NCBI RefSeq assembly: GCF_020524905.1
Contig: NZ_JAIVKI010000009.1
Location: 1-64,000, forward strand
DNA: 64,000 bases
Direction of reading: 5' to 3'
Source: Microbulbifer variabilis
Lineage (GTDB): Bacteria; Pseudomonadota; Gammaproteobacteria; Pseudomonadales; Cellvibrionaceae
The notes beneath the pieces were generated by a model. The model was not told where the DNA came from. It saw only the letters and a list, made by a program, of their open reading frames with translations, and did not search any database. The first letter of the stretch is position 1; the number at the start of each line of letters is the position of its first letter. The position numbers and the translations under genes are program-made. Of this stretch, positions 36,833 to 45,599 are shown piece by piece.

Positions 36833-37919
36833 AATTGCTGTGGATGCCCGCCCATTGTCGATTCCAACAACTGGAATTGGTCGATATACCCAGGCTCTCT
36901 TAGAATTTATGCTGGATAGTGAGCATCAGTGGTATCTTTATAGCCATAAACCTCTGTTGATTGATTTTGAATCTCTTAATAACGTGACGGTTAGGTCGGG
37001 GGCTATTAATAAGTCGAGTTTGAGCTCGATTTTTGCGCAGGTAGTTTTCCCTCTATGGTCACGGATAGATAAAATTGATCTTTTTTGGTCTCCTCGCCAC
37101 CACTTACCACTCTGTCTTGGGTCATCTGTTGTCCGAGTGGTTACTATCCATGATTTGGTCTGGCAAAGGTTTCCTCAAACCATGTCACGGTCTGGCTTAT
37201 TACTTGAGAGGCTGTTAATGCCTCCGTCTCTTAAGACGGCTGATCTAGTGGTTACTGTATCTGGGAGTATCTCAGATGAGTTACAGCAATCATTTCCCAA
37301 GTATGCTGAGAAGATTCAGACGATCCATGAGGCACCTTTTTTGGCATTGGCGAACAAGCCTGGTCCCTTGGGTAAATATTTTTTATTCGTGGGTACGATA
37401 GAGCCTCGTAAAAACCTCAGACGCTTGCTTGAAGCATATTGTTCATATCGAGAGCTAGTAACGGAACCATTACCCCTCAAAATTTGTGGTGGTAAGGGTT
37501 GGGGTATGCCGGAATTGAAGGGAAAGGTCCAGGAGTTGGATCTAGAAGGGAGTGTTGAGATTCTAGGTTATATAACCGATGAAAAATTGCCAGATCTCTA
37601 CCGGGAGGCGAGAGCGTTATTAATTCCATCGCTATATGAGGGTTTTGGTTTGCCAATAGTCGAAGCTTATAGCCAGGGAACTCCAGTTTTAACGGCTAAT
37701 CGAGGTGCTATGGCTGAAATTGCCGGGAGTGCAGCATTAACGGTCAATCCAGATTCCACAACAGAAATTGCACATGCACTCGCAGTACTGACAGAGGATC
37801 ATCCGAAAGTTAAAGAGTTACAAATCCGTGCATTGAGGAGGGCGAGTGAATTTTCTTGGGATAAAGCAGCAGCAGAGACTCTCTCAGTGATTGAATCTAC
37901 TTTGGATCGAGCTCGGTAA
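36825..37919 (+). CDS. GT4 glycosyltransferase, last gene of the polysaccharide locus
   Basis: The 364-residue protein begins AKIAVDARPLSIPTTGIGRY, a common start of WbpY/WbpZ-type mannosyl/rhamnosyl transferases. The donor lobe has GTIEPRKNLRRLLEAY, ICGGKGWG and IPSLYEGFGLPIVEAYSQG. Its start overlaps the preceding gene by eight bases. It is followed by an inverted repeat and the convergent bat operon, so the locus ends here. Confidence 0.88.
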   Translation: MAKIAVDARPLSIPTTGIGRYTQALLEFMLDSEHQWYLYSHKPLLIDFESLNNVTVRSGAINKSSLSSIFAQVVFPLWSRIDKIDLFWSPRHHLPLCLGSSVVRVVTIHDLVWQRFPQTMSRSGLLLERLLMPPSLKTADLVVTVSGSISDELQQSFPKYAEKIQTIHEAPFLALANKPGPLGKYFLFVGTIEPRKNLRRLLEAYCSYRELVTEPLPLKICGGKGWGMPELKGKVQELDLEGSVEILGYITDEKLPDLYREARALLIPSLYEGFGLPIVEAYSQGTPVLTANRGAMAEIAGSAALTVNPDSTTEIAHALAVLTEDHPKVKELQIRALRRASEFSWDKAAAETLSVIESTLDRAR

Positions 37920-37950
37920 ATGTGGTGAAAAAAGACATGTTCTGAGATTG

Positions 37951-38002
37951 GGCTTGACCTGTTAAATCGACAACAGGGAGTCGGTAATTGTCAGGTCAAG
38001 CC
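37951..38002. terminator. Long-loop inverted repeat between convergent genes
   Basis: GGCTTGACCTG (37951-37961) pairs exactly with CAGGTCAAGCC (37992-38002) across a 30-base loop. It lies between the end of the polysaccharide locus and the end of batD, so it may act as a bidirectional terminator, although there is no T-run. Confidence 0.5.
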
Positions 38003-38014
38003 TACTGCTAAAAA

Positions 38015-39721
38015 TCAGGTGAATAGTTTCGGTAACTCCCCGCCTTCCAAGGATTCAGTCATATCACCTTCTCGACTCATCAACCTATCAGTCAGAACCT
38101 TCACCTTCACAATATTTAGCGGCTTTACTGGTTCTTGATAGATGGCTGCACTGAGCAGCGACTGAATTTCCTCTAACTCCTCAAAACCCAATTGATGTGC
38201 AATCTCACTTAAATTATTACCGTTTACATGAGGCCAGCGTTGCTGTAGCCAGTCGAGTAAGGCTTGTTGAATGTGTCTGGGGTCTTCACTTTCAACAGCC
38301 TTCTTTAACTTGACTTCTTGGTGCATTTTCTTTGCTGACTTTGCCTCAACTGCAGGTTTCTTTGGACGCTGTTGGCGATACCGGTAGAAGTAGAAAACCC
38401 ACAGTAGATGGGAGGCAAGGGCGGCGATAGCCAGGTTGCGCCAGAAATGATCCTGTTCCTCCAGGGTTTTAGTGCCGGGTACAAGGGTTGGTAGATTTCC
38501 CGGTTCTTGCGTTTGTGGTGCGGCTGCAGCAGTGCCGCTGACCTTAAAGCGGAAAGCGGGAAGTTGGGTGGCACGCTGTTTTTTGCTCTTGGTATCCCAC
38601 CAAGTGAGTGTTACAGCGGGCAGCTGATAATCGCCGGGCTGGGTGGCGACGATTGCGGTGGTTTCTATACGGCTGCCGGTAACGCCATTAGGGCCTATCT
38701 GATCTTCCTGTTGTGGTTGGTCTGGGTAGGTTTTAAGGCCTTCAATATCCAGCTTGGGGAGAGGTGGTAGTTGGGCCGCACGCAGGCCTTCGGCTCGTAT
38801 GGTAAGAATCCGGGTAATAGGCTCGCCTACGGTAAAGGTATCCGGGTCTTGGCTCCAGCTTTGCACGATTCCCAGGCTTGCGGCAGGCAGCCAGTGGGCA
38901 CCGCTATAGCTGTCAGGCTTGGGAAGAACCTCGATGGTTTTTGCCTGGGAGCGCAAGCGTAGCCTCTGGCTGTTGCGATTGAACAGTGAGAAGGGGTCTC
39001 GGCGCCCGGCAACGGCGACATAAGTCAATGCGGGAATAGAGAGTTGGCCAGAGCTATCGGGAAAGATGGCGTAAGTCAGTTCGTATACGGCATGACTGAC
39101 GCCATCGAGTTTGCGCTCATAGCGCTGCTCATCGACCTTTTCTACATGGGCACCGGCCACTTGTAATGGTTCGGTGGCGATATCGTGCAGGCCGATCGTT
39201 GTGTACAGGCGTACTTTAACTAGTAGCTGCTCTTGTACGTAGACTTTGTCTTTATCTAATTCGATCTCCAGAAAAGCCTTGCGATCAGAGCCATTATTGG
39301 GGGCACTGCCGGCCTCACTCACTTTTATGGGGATCGCATCTGAAACTTGCCCTTTATAGTGCAATGAAGGAATAAATAACTCTCCTTCCCGCTTTGGTGC
39401 CAGCGTGAGCATCCATTCGACAAAGCTCTCCGCACGACCATTAATGACCCGGTATTGGTTGGATTGTTGACGAGAGAGGATGTCAAAATCCTGCTCCAGT
39501 AATTCGAAGTCGGGCTGGCCGCCATTCTCATCACCGGAGTAGCGCACGCGCAAATTCAGGGTTTCATCGATACCAATTTTATTGCGATCCACACTGGCAT
39601 TGAGATCACTGGCCCAGCTGCTGGCGGGCAGGCAAAAGAGAGCCAGTAAAAATAGCAGGCAGTGAAGTCCTGAAAGATCTAGTGGGCGAGATAATTTATG
39701 GTCCTTAAAAAAGCTATCCAT
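38015..39721 (-). CDS. batD: BatD family protein
   Basis: The ATG at 39721 is preceded by CAGGAAGG; a more upstream ATG at 39772 has no ribosome site. The 568-residue protein has an N-terminal hydrophobic signal (LHCLLFLLALFCLPASSWA) and several beta-sandwich repeats, as in BatD. A membrane helix follows near residue 420 (FWRNLAIAALASHLLWVFYFY), with a cytoplasmic helical tail. BatD is the last gene of the operon that runs moxR to batD on this strand. Bat proteins are tied to envelope stress and aerotolerance in Bacteroides and Leptospira; the exact role in gammaproteobacteria is unclear. Confidence 0.88.
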   Translation of the reverse strand: MDSFFKDHKLSRPLDLSGLHCLLFLLALFCLPASSWASDLNASVDRNKIGIDETLNLRVRYSGDENGGQPDFELLEQDFDILSRQQSNQYRVINGRAESFVEWMLTLAPKREGELFIPSLHYKGQVSDAIPIKVSEAGSAPNNGSDRKAFLEIELDKDKVYVQEQLLVKVRLYTTIGLHDIATEPLQVAGAHVEKVDEQRYERKLDGVSHAVYELTYAIFPDSSGQLSIPALTYVAVAGRRDPFSLFNRNSQRLRLRSQAKTIEVLPKPDSYSGAHWLPAASLGIVQSWSQDPDTFTVGEPITRILTIRAEGLRAAQLPPLPKLDIEGLKTYPDQPQQEDQIGPNGVTGSRIETTAIVATQPGDYQLPAVTLTWWDTKSKKQRATQLPAFRFKVSGTAAAAPQTQEPGNLPTLVPGTKTLEEQDHFWRNLAIAALASHLLWVFYFYRYRQQRPKKPAVEAKSAKKMHQEVKLKKAVESEDPRHIQQALLDWLQQRWPHVNGNNLSEIAHQLGFEELEEIQSLLSAAIYQEPVKPLNIVKVKVLTDRLMSREGDMTESLEGGELPKLFT

Positions 39722-39785
39722 AAGCCTTCCTGAAGTTTGGTCACATCTAAAAACAGAGGTCATGTTTTGCATTGTGGGTATCTAT

Positions 39786-41663
39786 CTACCACCTTTGGGT
39801 AGCGCCGTTTTCAGGGGGTTCCCACTCGCCACTGCGATAGGCACGCCGCCTCTGCAAGCTTTCGTATTTGAATTTTTCCCGCATTAAGCCGGCGGGGTCA
39901 TCGGGAATTTGTCGTAGCCATTGGTCCAGGGCCTGCTGGGTTTCTGGGTCCAGTTGGCGCTCCTCGGCGCCGGCAGGTTGGGGCTCCCCTTGCTGTTGTT
40001 TTTGCTCTTCTCCACCCTGTTGGGCTTGTCGAGACTGCTGCTCCTGCTCATTTTGTTGCTGCTCAGCATCCGCAGGCTGCTGTTCGGCTGATTGATCCTG
40101 CTCCTGGCCGGATTCTTGCTCGGAGGGCTGGGGTTCGCCAGAGGAGGGCTGTTCCTGGTTCTCCTGCTGTTGATTCTGTTGATTTTGCTGTTGGTTGCCG
40201 GCCTGCTGCTCCTGTTGCTGATCCTGCTTGTCTTGTTGTTCTTGTTGATCACTGGATTGCTGTTGATTTTGTTGCTGCTGGCGCTTTTGAAGCTCTTTGA
40301 GCTTCTCGGCAATTTCTCGGTTGTGTTGCGCATCGGCGAATTGGGGTGCTTGAGCTAGAGCTTGGTCATAGGCCTCAATGGCGCGCTCATAGTCGCCCTG
40401 TTGCACTAGGGTATTGCCCAGGTTGTATTGTCCCTGTGCATCATTTGACAGGGCAAAGTCCTGCTGAGCAGCGGCATAATCACCGGCGCGATAATTTGCG
40501 GTGCCGCGCCATTCCGGGTTGCGAAAGGTTTCTGCGGCTTCGGCAGACTCACCTTTGTTGAATAATTCCTGGCCCTGTTGATCTTTGCGTTGCCAAAGAT
40601 CCTTCCACTCTAAAGCCTGGCTTTCACTCGGAAGTCCCAAGGTTAGCGCTAGGGGCAGAGTGCAGGCGAGAGCGCCACGGCGAAACAGCAAGGTAGCAAA
40701 TGGCAGAAGGAGTAGGACCAATAGGGGGCCTTCATCGCGCCATTGGTCAAATTCTCGCTCGGTTAATTCGGCCTGCTCGGGGCTTTCACTTTGCGGGAGT
40801 AGGTGCTCTATGTCGGTGTCGTTGACGGTAATCTTGGCGTAACGGCCGCCGCTTCCTCTAGCCAGCTTGCGCAGTTCCCGTGGGTCAAAATTGGAAATCA
40901 CAATTGCGCCATTACTGTCTGTGACGAAGCCTCCGCTATTGCCGCGGGGGATTGGACTTCCTTCGCCACTACCCACAGCGAGAATGTTGAGTTCAACTCC
41001 AGCCTCGGCGAGGGATTTGGCGACTATATCCGCGGCCGCAGGCTCAATGCCGTCTGTGACGGCGAGCAGTTGCCCGCGCCCAGCAGAGCCATCCTTGAGT
41101 AGGCGAATACCAGTTTGCACAGCCATTTCAATGTTGCTGCCGGGTACCGGCATAATGGCAGGCGATAATGCGGGAACCAAGTTGGCGATAGTGGCGGTAT
41201 CTTCTGTCAGTGGTGTGACCACATGAGCTTCGCCTGCATAGGCGACCAGGGCGGTCAGTCCGTCCTTGCGTTCGCGAAGAATATCCAGAATTTTTAATCT
41301 GGCGCGGGTGAGACGATTGGGCGAGAGATCAGTTGCCATCATGGAGGGAGACAGATCCAATAAAATCACCAAGGCGTCTTGATTGCTGTAGACCGGAGTT
41401 GGCAGTTTCCTCCAAGAAGGTCCCGCCATAGCGATAATCATAGTGGCGAGTAACGCAAAAATTAGCCCGAATAACCAGGGGCGCTTGGCGCCGCCGCGCA
41501 TTAAAAGGTGGGGTAACAAATCTGCATCAATCACCTTTTGCAGTTGGGCATTGTTTAGAACGATCTTGCCCAAGCCCCAACAAATGAGGGCTGCGGGAAT
41601 TAATAACCATAGCCAGTAGGGGCGGAGAAAATGAAACGAGTGGAGTAGCTCAGGGGTGTTCAC
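39786..41663 (-). CDS. BatB/BatC fusion: VWA domain, TPR and Gln-rich tail
   Basis: The 625-residue membrane protein has two N-terminal membrane segments and a von Willebrand A domain with the MIDAS motif LLDLSPSMMATD (near residue 102) and later MIDAS Thr/Asp positions. A further membrane segment near residue 325 is followed by TPR-like repeats (YNLGNTLVQQGDYERAIEAY). A tail of about 130 residues consists almost only of Gln, Glu, Ser, Asp and Pro. VWA plus TPR on one chain corresponds to separate BatB and BatC in other bacteria. The start overlaps the batA stop by four bases. Confidence 0.9.
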   Translation of the reverse strand: MNTPELLHSFHFLRPYWLWLLIPAALICWGLGKIVLNNAQLQKVIDADLLPHLLMRGGAKRPWLFGLIFALLATMIIAMAGPSWRKLPTPVYSNQDALVILLDLSPSMMATDLSPNRLTRARLKILDILRERKDGLTALVAYAGEAHVVTPLTEDTATIANLVPALSPAIMPVPGSNIEMAVQTGIRLLKDGSAGRGQLLAVTDGIEPAAADIVAKSLAEAGVELNILAVGSGEGSPIPRGNSGGFVTDSNGAIVISNFDPRELRKLARGSGGRYAKITVNDTDIEHLLPQSESPEQAELTEREFDQWRDEGPLLVLLLLPFATLLFRRGALACTLPLALTLGLPSESQALEWKDLWQRKDQQGQELFNKGESAEAAETFRNPEWRGTANYRAGDYAAAQQDFALSNDAQGQYNLGNTLVQQGDYERAIEAYDQALAQAPQFADAQHNREIAEKLKELQKRQQQQNQQQSSDQQEQQDKQDQQQEQQAGNQQQNQQNQQQENQEQPSSGEPQPSEQESGQEQDQSAEQQPADAEQQQNEQEQQSRQAQQGGEEQKQQQGEPQPAGAEERQLDPETQQALDQWLRQIPDDPAGLMREKFKYESLQRRRAYRSGEWEPPENGATQRW

Positions 41664-42706
41664 TGTGCCTGGCCTCCGTTAGTGGTAGCTTGTTTATTGC
41701 CGTTGCTGGAAAATCTGAAATTAGAGGTGAGTGGGGCCACTGCCCAGATGGCGGACAGGAGTAGGGCTATTCCAAGTGGCCATACAAATAGGGACTTTAG
41801 CGGGCGGTAGCTTTCTGCTTCCTGCTCTACGGGTTCCAGTTCATCTAATTCCGAATAAATCTCTGCCAGTTCCTGGGGGTTATGGGCGCGGAAATAGCGG
41901 CCCCCAGTTGTATCGGCAATTGCCTGCAGGGTTTTGCTGTCGAGATCCCTGGAGGGGTTAATTCTTCGGCTGCCATAGCGGCTGCCCAATAAACCCGGTT
42001 GAACCATTTCTTCGGCACCAACACCGATGGTGTAGACAGTGATGCCCGCTTGCTGTGCCAGCTCGGCGGCTTTTAGCGGGGAGACCTCGCCGGCAGTGTT
42101 GGCGCCATCGGTGAGCAGGATTAGCACACGCTGCTCGGCGGGACGCTGGGTTAGGCGCTTAACAGATAGACCGATAGCATCCCCGATGGCGGTACCCTGG
42201 CCGGCGAATCCGATTTGGGCTTCGCGCAATAGGGTTCCTACAGTTTCCCGGTCGTAGGTCAGTGGCGCCTGAAGATAGGCGCGGGTGCCGAAAAGCACCA
42301 GGCCCAGGCGATCGCCCTGGCGCCTCTCTACGAAGTCCCCCACCACCTGTTTGACCGCATTAATACGCATCGCTGGGCGCCCGCCCAGGAGCATGTCGGG
42401 AGTCTCCATACTGCCGGATATATCTACCGCAACCAATAGGTCCCTTGCGCTACTGGCTTGGGAAATCGGTTCTCCATACCATCGAGGTCTTGCAGCGGCA
42501 CAGATCAGCAGTAGCCAAATCAGAGTGAGTAACATTAAATTGAGGTAGTTGCTTTGCTCCCCACCGCCGCGCTGAGAGAGCTCAGAGTAGAAGGGTACTT
42601 TCAAGGCGCTGCTTAAAGGCTTTGAGCGGGGCAGTAGCCACCGCGCGAGCAGTGGCAGAGGAACTAGTAGGAAAATCCATGGCCAGGCAAACTCAAACAC
42701 CGGCAT
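41660..42706 (-). CDS. batA: BatA-type VWA domain membrane protein
   Basis: The 348-residue protein has N-terminal membrane helices (FAWPWIFLLVPLPLLARWLL and a second near residue 60), a VWA domain with intact MIDAS residues (VAVDISGSMETPD; then GTAIGDAI and LLTDGANTAG), and a C-terminal membrane helix (LFVWPLGIALLLSAIWAV). It is thought to act with the MoxR ATPase as a chaperone-like complex at the inner membrane. It overlaps the upstream DUF4381 gene by 14 bases and the downstream gene by four. Confidence 0.9.
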   Translation of the reverse strand: MPVFEFAWPWIFLLVPLPLLARWLLPRSKPLSSALKVPFYSELSQRGGGEQSNYLNLMLLTLIWLLLICAAARPRWYGEPISQASSARDLLVAVDISGSMETPDMLLGGRPAMRINAVKQVVGDFVERRQGDRLGLVLFGTRAYLQAPLTYDRETVGTLLREAQIGFAGQGTAIGDAIGLSVKRLTQRPAEQRVLILLTDGANTAGEVSPLKAAELAQQAGITVYTIGVGAEEMVQPGLLGSRYGSRRINPSRDLDSKTLQAIADTTGGRYFRAHNPQELAEIYSELDELEPVEQEAESYRPLKSLFVWPLGIALLLSAIWAVAPLTSNFRFSSNGNKQATTNGGQAQ

Positions 42707-43244
42707 GCTCCTTACTAACTTGTGGCTCGGAGTCTTGCGCCGTTAACTGGTGCTGCAGGACCCATTGAATAGCGTATTGGCGAAAAGCCTCGCTGTTCTC
42801 TGGCTTGGAAGAGCCGCGATAAAGTTGTTCGAGCAACGCTTCCCGTGCCTCGTCAGGACATTTCAGGGAAGCGCTGCCTTCTAAAAAACTCAACCATGCG
42901 CTACCGGTGAGATTGCCACAGTGCGCTCTGCTAAAAGTGGTTACAGCAACGCGTTTAAGAATTTCGTTGATCTCCCCAGTCGCTTCAGACTGGCTTACAT
43001 CTACCGCATTTAATAAAGCAATTGCTTCAATTTTGTAGCGATTGCGTTCGGCCTGCTTGCGACGATGTCTGATCCACAGGGCGATTCCAAGCAAAGATAA
43101 AAGTATCAATAAAGCGAGTAGCCACCAGCCAGGCGCGGGTGGCCACCAGCTCACTGGAGCTGGTTCCTGGATATCGTGTAGTTGGGCCAGTAACTCCTGG
43201 GCCTCGGGTGAGGGGGACTGCAGTTGCTGTTGCTTTCTCAGCAT
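42693..43244 (-). CDS. DUF4381 family membrane protein
   Basis: The 183-residue protein has one membrane helix (PGWWLLALLILLSLLGIALWI, near residues 43-63) after a proline-rich start (LAQLHDIQEPAPVSWWPPAPG), the hallmark of DUF4381, and a cytoplasmic helical region. The family is almost always found between DUF58 and batA genes, as here. No enzymatic motif is seen; it is probably an adaptor in the MoxR/VWA complex. It overlaps batA by 14 bases. Confidence 0.88.
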   Translation of the reverse strand: MLRKQQQLQSPSPEAQELLAQLHDIQEPAPVSWWPPAPGWWLLALLILLSLLGIALWIRHRRKQAERNRYKIEAIALLNAVDVSQSEATGEINEILKRVAVTTFSRAHCGNLTGSAWLSFLEGSASLKCPDEAREALLEQLYRGSSKPENSEAFRQYAIQWVLQHQLTAQDSEPQVSKEHAGV

Positions 43245-43347
43245 GGTTGCCCCTCAACTATGGTTAATATTTTGTTGGCAGCGCCAGTCGCTCCAATTAA
43301 ATAAAACCTACCAAGTGAAAATTCAGTGTGTACCCTATCACTCACGG

Positions 43348-44319
43348 CTACTGCCTTTTATTTTTATGCCAACCGTTTTGTTGGCGTGAACCGTAAAAAG
43401 ACATTAATTCCCCGACAAGGGGCTTTGTATTGTCAAAATCCAACAACGGAAGTCGATGTCGACGGCATAATTGTTCAACGTCGGCGCGGGCCTGAGCCTG
43501 CTTTTCTGCAAAATGCTCACGCAGAGGGCGGTTGCCTGCGTACAAAAATGTGCGCTGCCGGCCATCCGAAATTGTCAGAGATTGATCGGGCAAATGCTTT
43601 TCCAGTGGATCAGTTATACGCAGTACCTGTAAATCCGCATGCCTCGACAGCAAATATAATGACTGTGAGCATTGCTGATTCAGGTCATGACAATCACTAA
43701 TAAGAAAAAGCGCACTGCCGGGGCGGGCGATACGGCGGGCCTCCTCCAATAGAGTCTGCATGGATTGACTGCCATTCTCAGCGATAGGGCTCTGTAATTT
43801 GGATGCCCTGTCCACTGCGCTGTGAATCATCGCCAGTACGGCGTGGTGGCTGCGCTTAGGGCGCACAGTGTCTATGTCGTTATCAGAAAAGAGCAGGGCG
43901 CCGATACGGTCGCTGTGTTGCAACCCAGCCCAGCCCAGTGCGGCGGCAATGCCACTTGCCGCAACAGACTTGAAGGCGCGATGGCTGCCGAAAAACATCG
44001 GTGAGCGCAAGTCGAGCAGGATAACAATGGGCCTCTCCCGCTCCTCCTGATACAACTTGGTATGGGTTGTGCCAGTGCGCGCAGTTACACGCCAGTCGAT
44101 AGAGCGCACGTCGTCGCCAGCTTGGTAATCCCGTACTTCCTCGAAATTCATCCCGCGCCCACGATAGCGGGTAAGGAGGTTGCCAGCCTGGTCGCTGCGT
44201 ACTAGGCGAGGTTTGAAGAGCTGTAACTGACGCGCAACATAGCGCATTTGCACCAGTGAATTCACTTCAGGATAAGCGCCGCGCAGGTCCAGTTCTGATG
44301 GCGGTGTTGCGGTGTGCAT
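43348..44319 (-). CDS. DUF58 domain protein
   Basis: The 323-residue soluble protein has the DUF58 signature GRGMNFEEVRDYQAGDDVRS followed by IDWRVTARTGTTHTKLYQEE, then a VWA-like fold (VILLDLRSPMFFG) whose MIDAS serine pattern is altered. DUF58 proteins are the usual partners of MoxR ATPases. It shares one base with the moxR stop and ends 103 bases before the DUF4381 gene. Confidence 0.92.
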   Translation of the reverse strand: MHTATPPSELDLRGAYPEVNSLVQMRYVARQLQLFKPRLVRSDQAGNLLTRYRGRGMNFEEVRDYQAGDDVRSIDWRVTARTGTTHTKLYQEERERPIVILLDLRSPMFFGSHRAFKSVAASGIAAALGWAGLQHSDRIGALLFSDNDIDTVRPKRSHHAVLAMIHSAVDRASKLQSPIAENGSQSMQTLLEEARRIARPGSALFLISDCHDLNQQCSQSLYLLSRHADLQVLRITDPLEKHLPDQSLTISDGRQRTFLYAGNRPLREHFAEKQAQARADVEQLCRRHRLPLLDFDNTKPLVGELMSFYGSRQQNGWHKNKRQ

Positions 44320-45290
44320 CAGATAGCCGGCACCTGTTGCAGCAGGCGTTGAATAACCTGATCTGTGGTAATGCCTGCGGCTTCGGCCTCAAAGCTGAGC
44401 AGCAGGCGATGGCGTAAAATATCCGGAGCAACATCCATGACATCATCAGGGGTCACAAAATCGCGGCCGGCTAGCCAGGCGCGTGCGCGGGCACAGCGGT
44501 CGAGTGCAATTGTTGCCCTTGGACTTGCACCAAAATCTAGCCATGATGCCAGCTCGCTGTCATACTTCGCCGGCTCGCGCGTAGCAATGACAAGTTGGAC
44601 AGTATAGGTTTCCACGGCTTCGACCATCTGCATTTCCAGAATCTGGTTGCGGGCCTGAAAAATGGTTTCCTGGCTGATAATTTCGGTAGGGCGATTTTCG
44701 CCAAGGGTGGCCTCGGATCTGGCCAGGCGCAGGATTTTTGCTTCCGCCTCGGCATCTGGGTAGGCAAGATTCACCTGCATGAGGAACCTATCCAACTGAG
44801 CCTCAGGTAGAGGATAAGTCCCCTCTTGCTCAATGGGGTTTTGCGTGGCCATCACTAAGAATAATTGCGGCAGCGGATAGGTTTTTCGCCCCACGCTAAT
44901 TTGCCGCTCGGCCATAGCCTCCAAAAGTGCCGATTGCACTTTCGCGGGCGCACGGTTTATCTCATCCGCCAGGATCAGGTTGTGAAAGACTGGTCCGGGT
45001 TGAAAATGGAACTCTCCGGTTTCCGGCCGGTAAATGTCGGTACCGGTAATATCAGCCGGTAGCAAGTCTGGCGTGAATTGAACTCGATGGAAGTCACCCT
45101 CAATAGCTTCGCCCAGTGTTTTGATTGCCTTGGTTTTGGCCAGGCCCGGAGCCCCCTCTACGAGCAGGTGTCCATCGGCAAGCAGAGCGATCAGAATACG
45201 ATTAACCAGTGTCTCCTGGCCGATGATCTGTTTCTCCAGCCAGTCGCCCAAGGCGGTGATGTGATCTCTGATATTCCGGTTTGCTTCCAT
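44319..45290 (-). CDS. moxR: MoxR-family AAA+ ATPase
   Basis: The ATG at 45290 is preceded by AAGAAGAG; the frame is open for 11 more codons upstream without a ribosome site. The 323-residue ATPase has Walker A EGAPGLAKTKAIK, Walker B LILADEINRAPAKVQ, sensor 1 ATQNPIEQEG and the LPEAQLDRF arginine-finger region, all standard for MoxR. It likely drives metal loading or folding of partner proteins together with the VWA proteins encoded behind it. It opens the six-gene operon on the minus strand and is divergent from gdhB, with a 300-base shared control region. Confidence 0.93.
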   Translation of the reverse strand: MEANRNIRDHITALGDWLEKQIIGQETLVNRILIALLADGHLLVEGAPGLAKTKAIKTLGEAIEGDFHRVQFTPDLLPADITGTDIYRPETGEFHFQPGPVFHNLILADEINRAPAKVQSALLEAMAERQISVGRKTYPLPQLFLVMATQNPIEQEGTYPLPEAQLDRFLMQVNLAYPDAEAEAKILRLARSEATLGENRPTEIISQETIFQARNQILEMQMVEAVETYTVQLVIATREPAKYDSELASWLDFGASPRATIALDRCARARAWLAGRDFVTPDDVMDVAPDILRHRLLLSFEAEAAGITTDQVIQRLLQQVPAI

Positions 45291-45599
45291 AGCGTCTCTT
45301 CTTCTGTAAATGTGCCCGCCCAATTAGTACGGGTGGCTATCTACCATCTTTTATATATAGTCGCCGCCAAAGCGGCGAGGCTTGTTGATTTTAGCGGCGC
45401 CACTGGAAGAGGCAACCACCGAATACTCGCCCACTTTTTAGGCGACATTCTTGGGGTGGCGCTGGTGCCACTCACAAGGTTAATTGAAAGTTTAATTTTT
45501 TGGACTCGCCCCTGCAGCACTTCAGGGATGAGATGACGATCTTTTCGGATCTACAGTCATAGGATTCGATGTGACAAAAATGAGATTGGGAGGTTCCCC
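45291..45599. other. Divergent control region between moxR and gdhB
   Basis: About 300 bases that must hold promoters for both the moxR/bat operon and gdhB. A frame runs through most of it but is the antisense shadow of moxR continuing outward. GGGAGG at about 45588 is the gdhB ribosome site. Confidence 0.5.

Noticed and set aside
40092-40358. Leu/Ile-rich frame that looks like a membrane protein
   Set aside because: It is the antisense of the Gln/Glu-rich tail of the BatB/C fusion; CAG and CAA read backward as Leu codons.
41790-41815. GGGCGGTAG resembling an ops/JUMPstart element
   Set aside because: It lies inside batA and not upstream of a polysaccharide operon; chance match.
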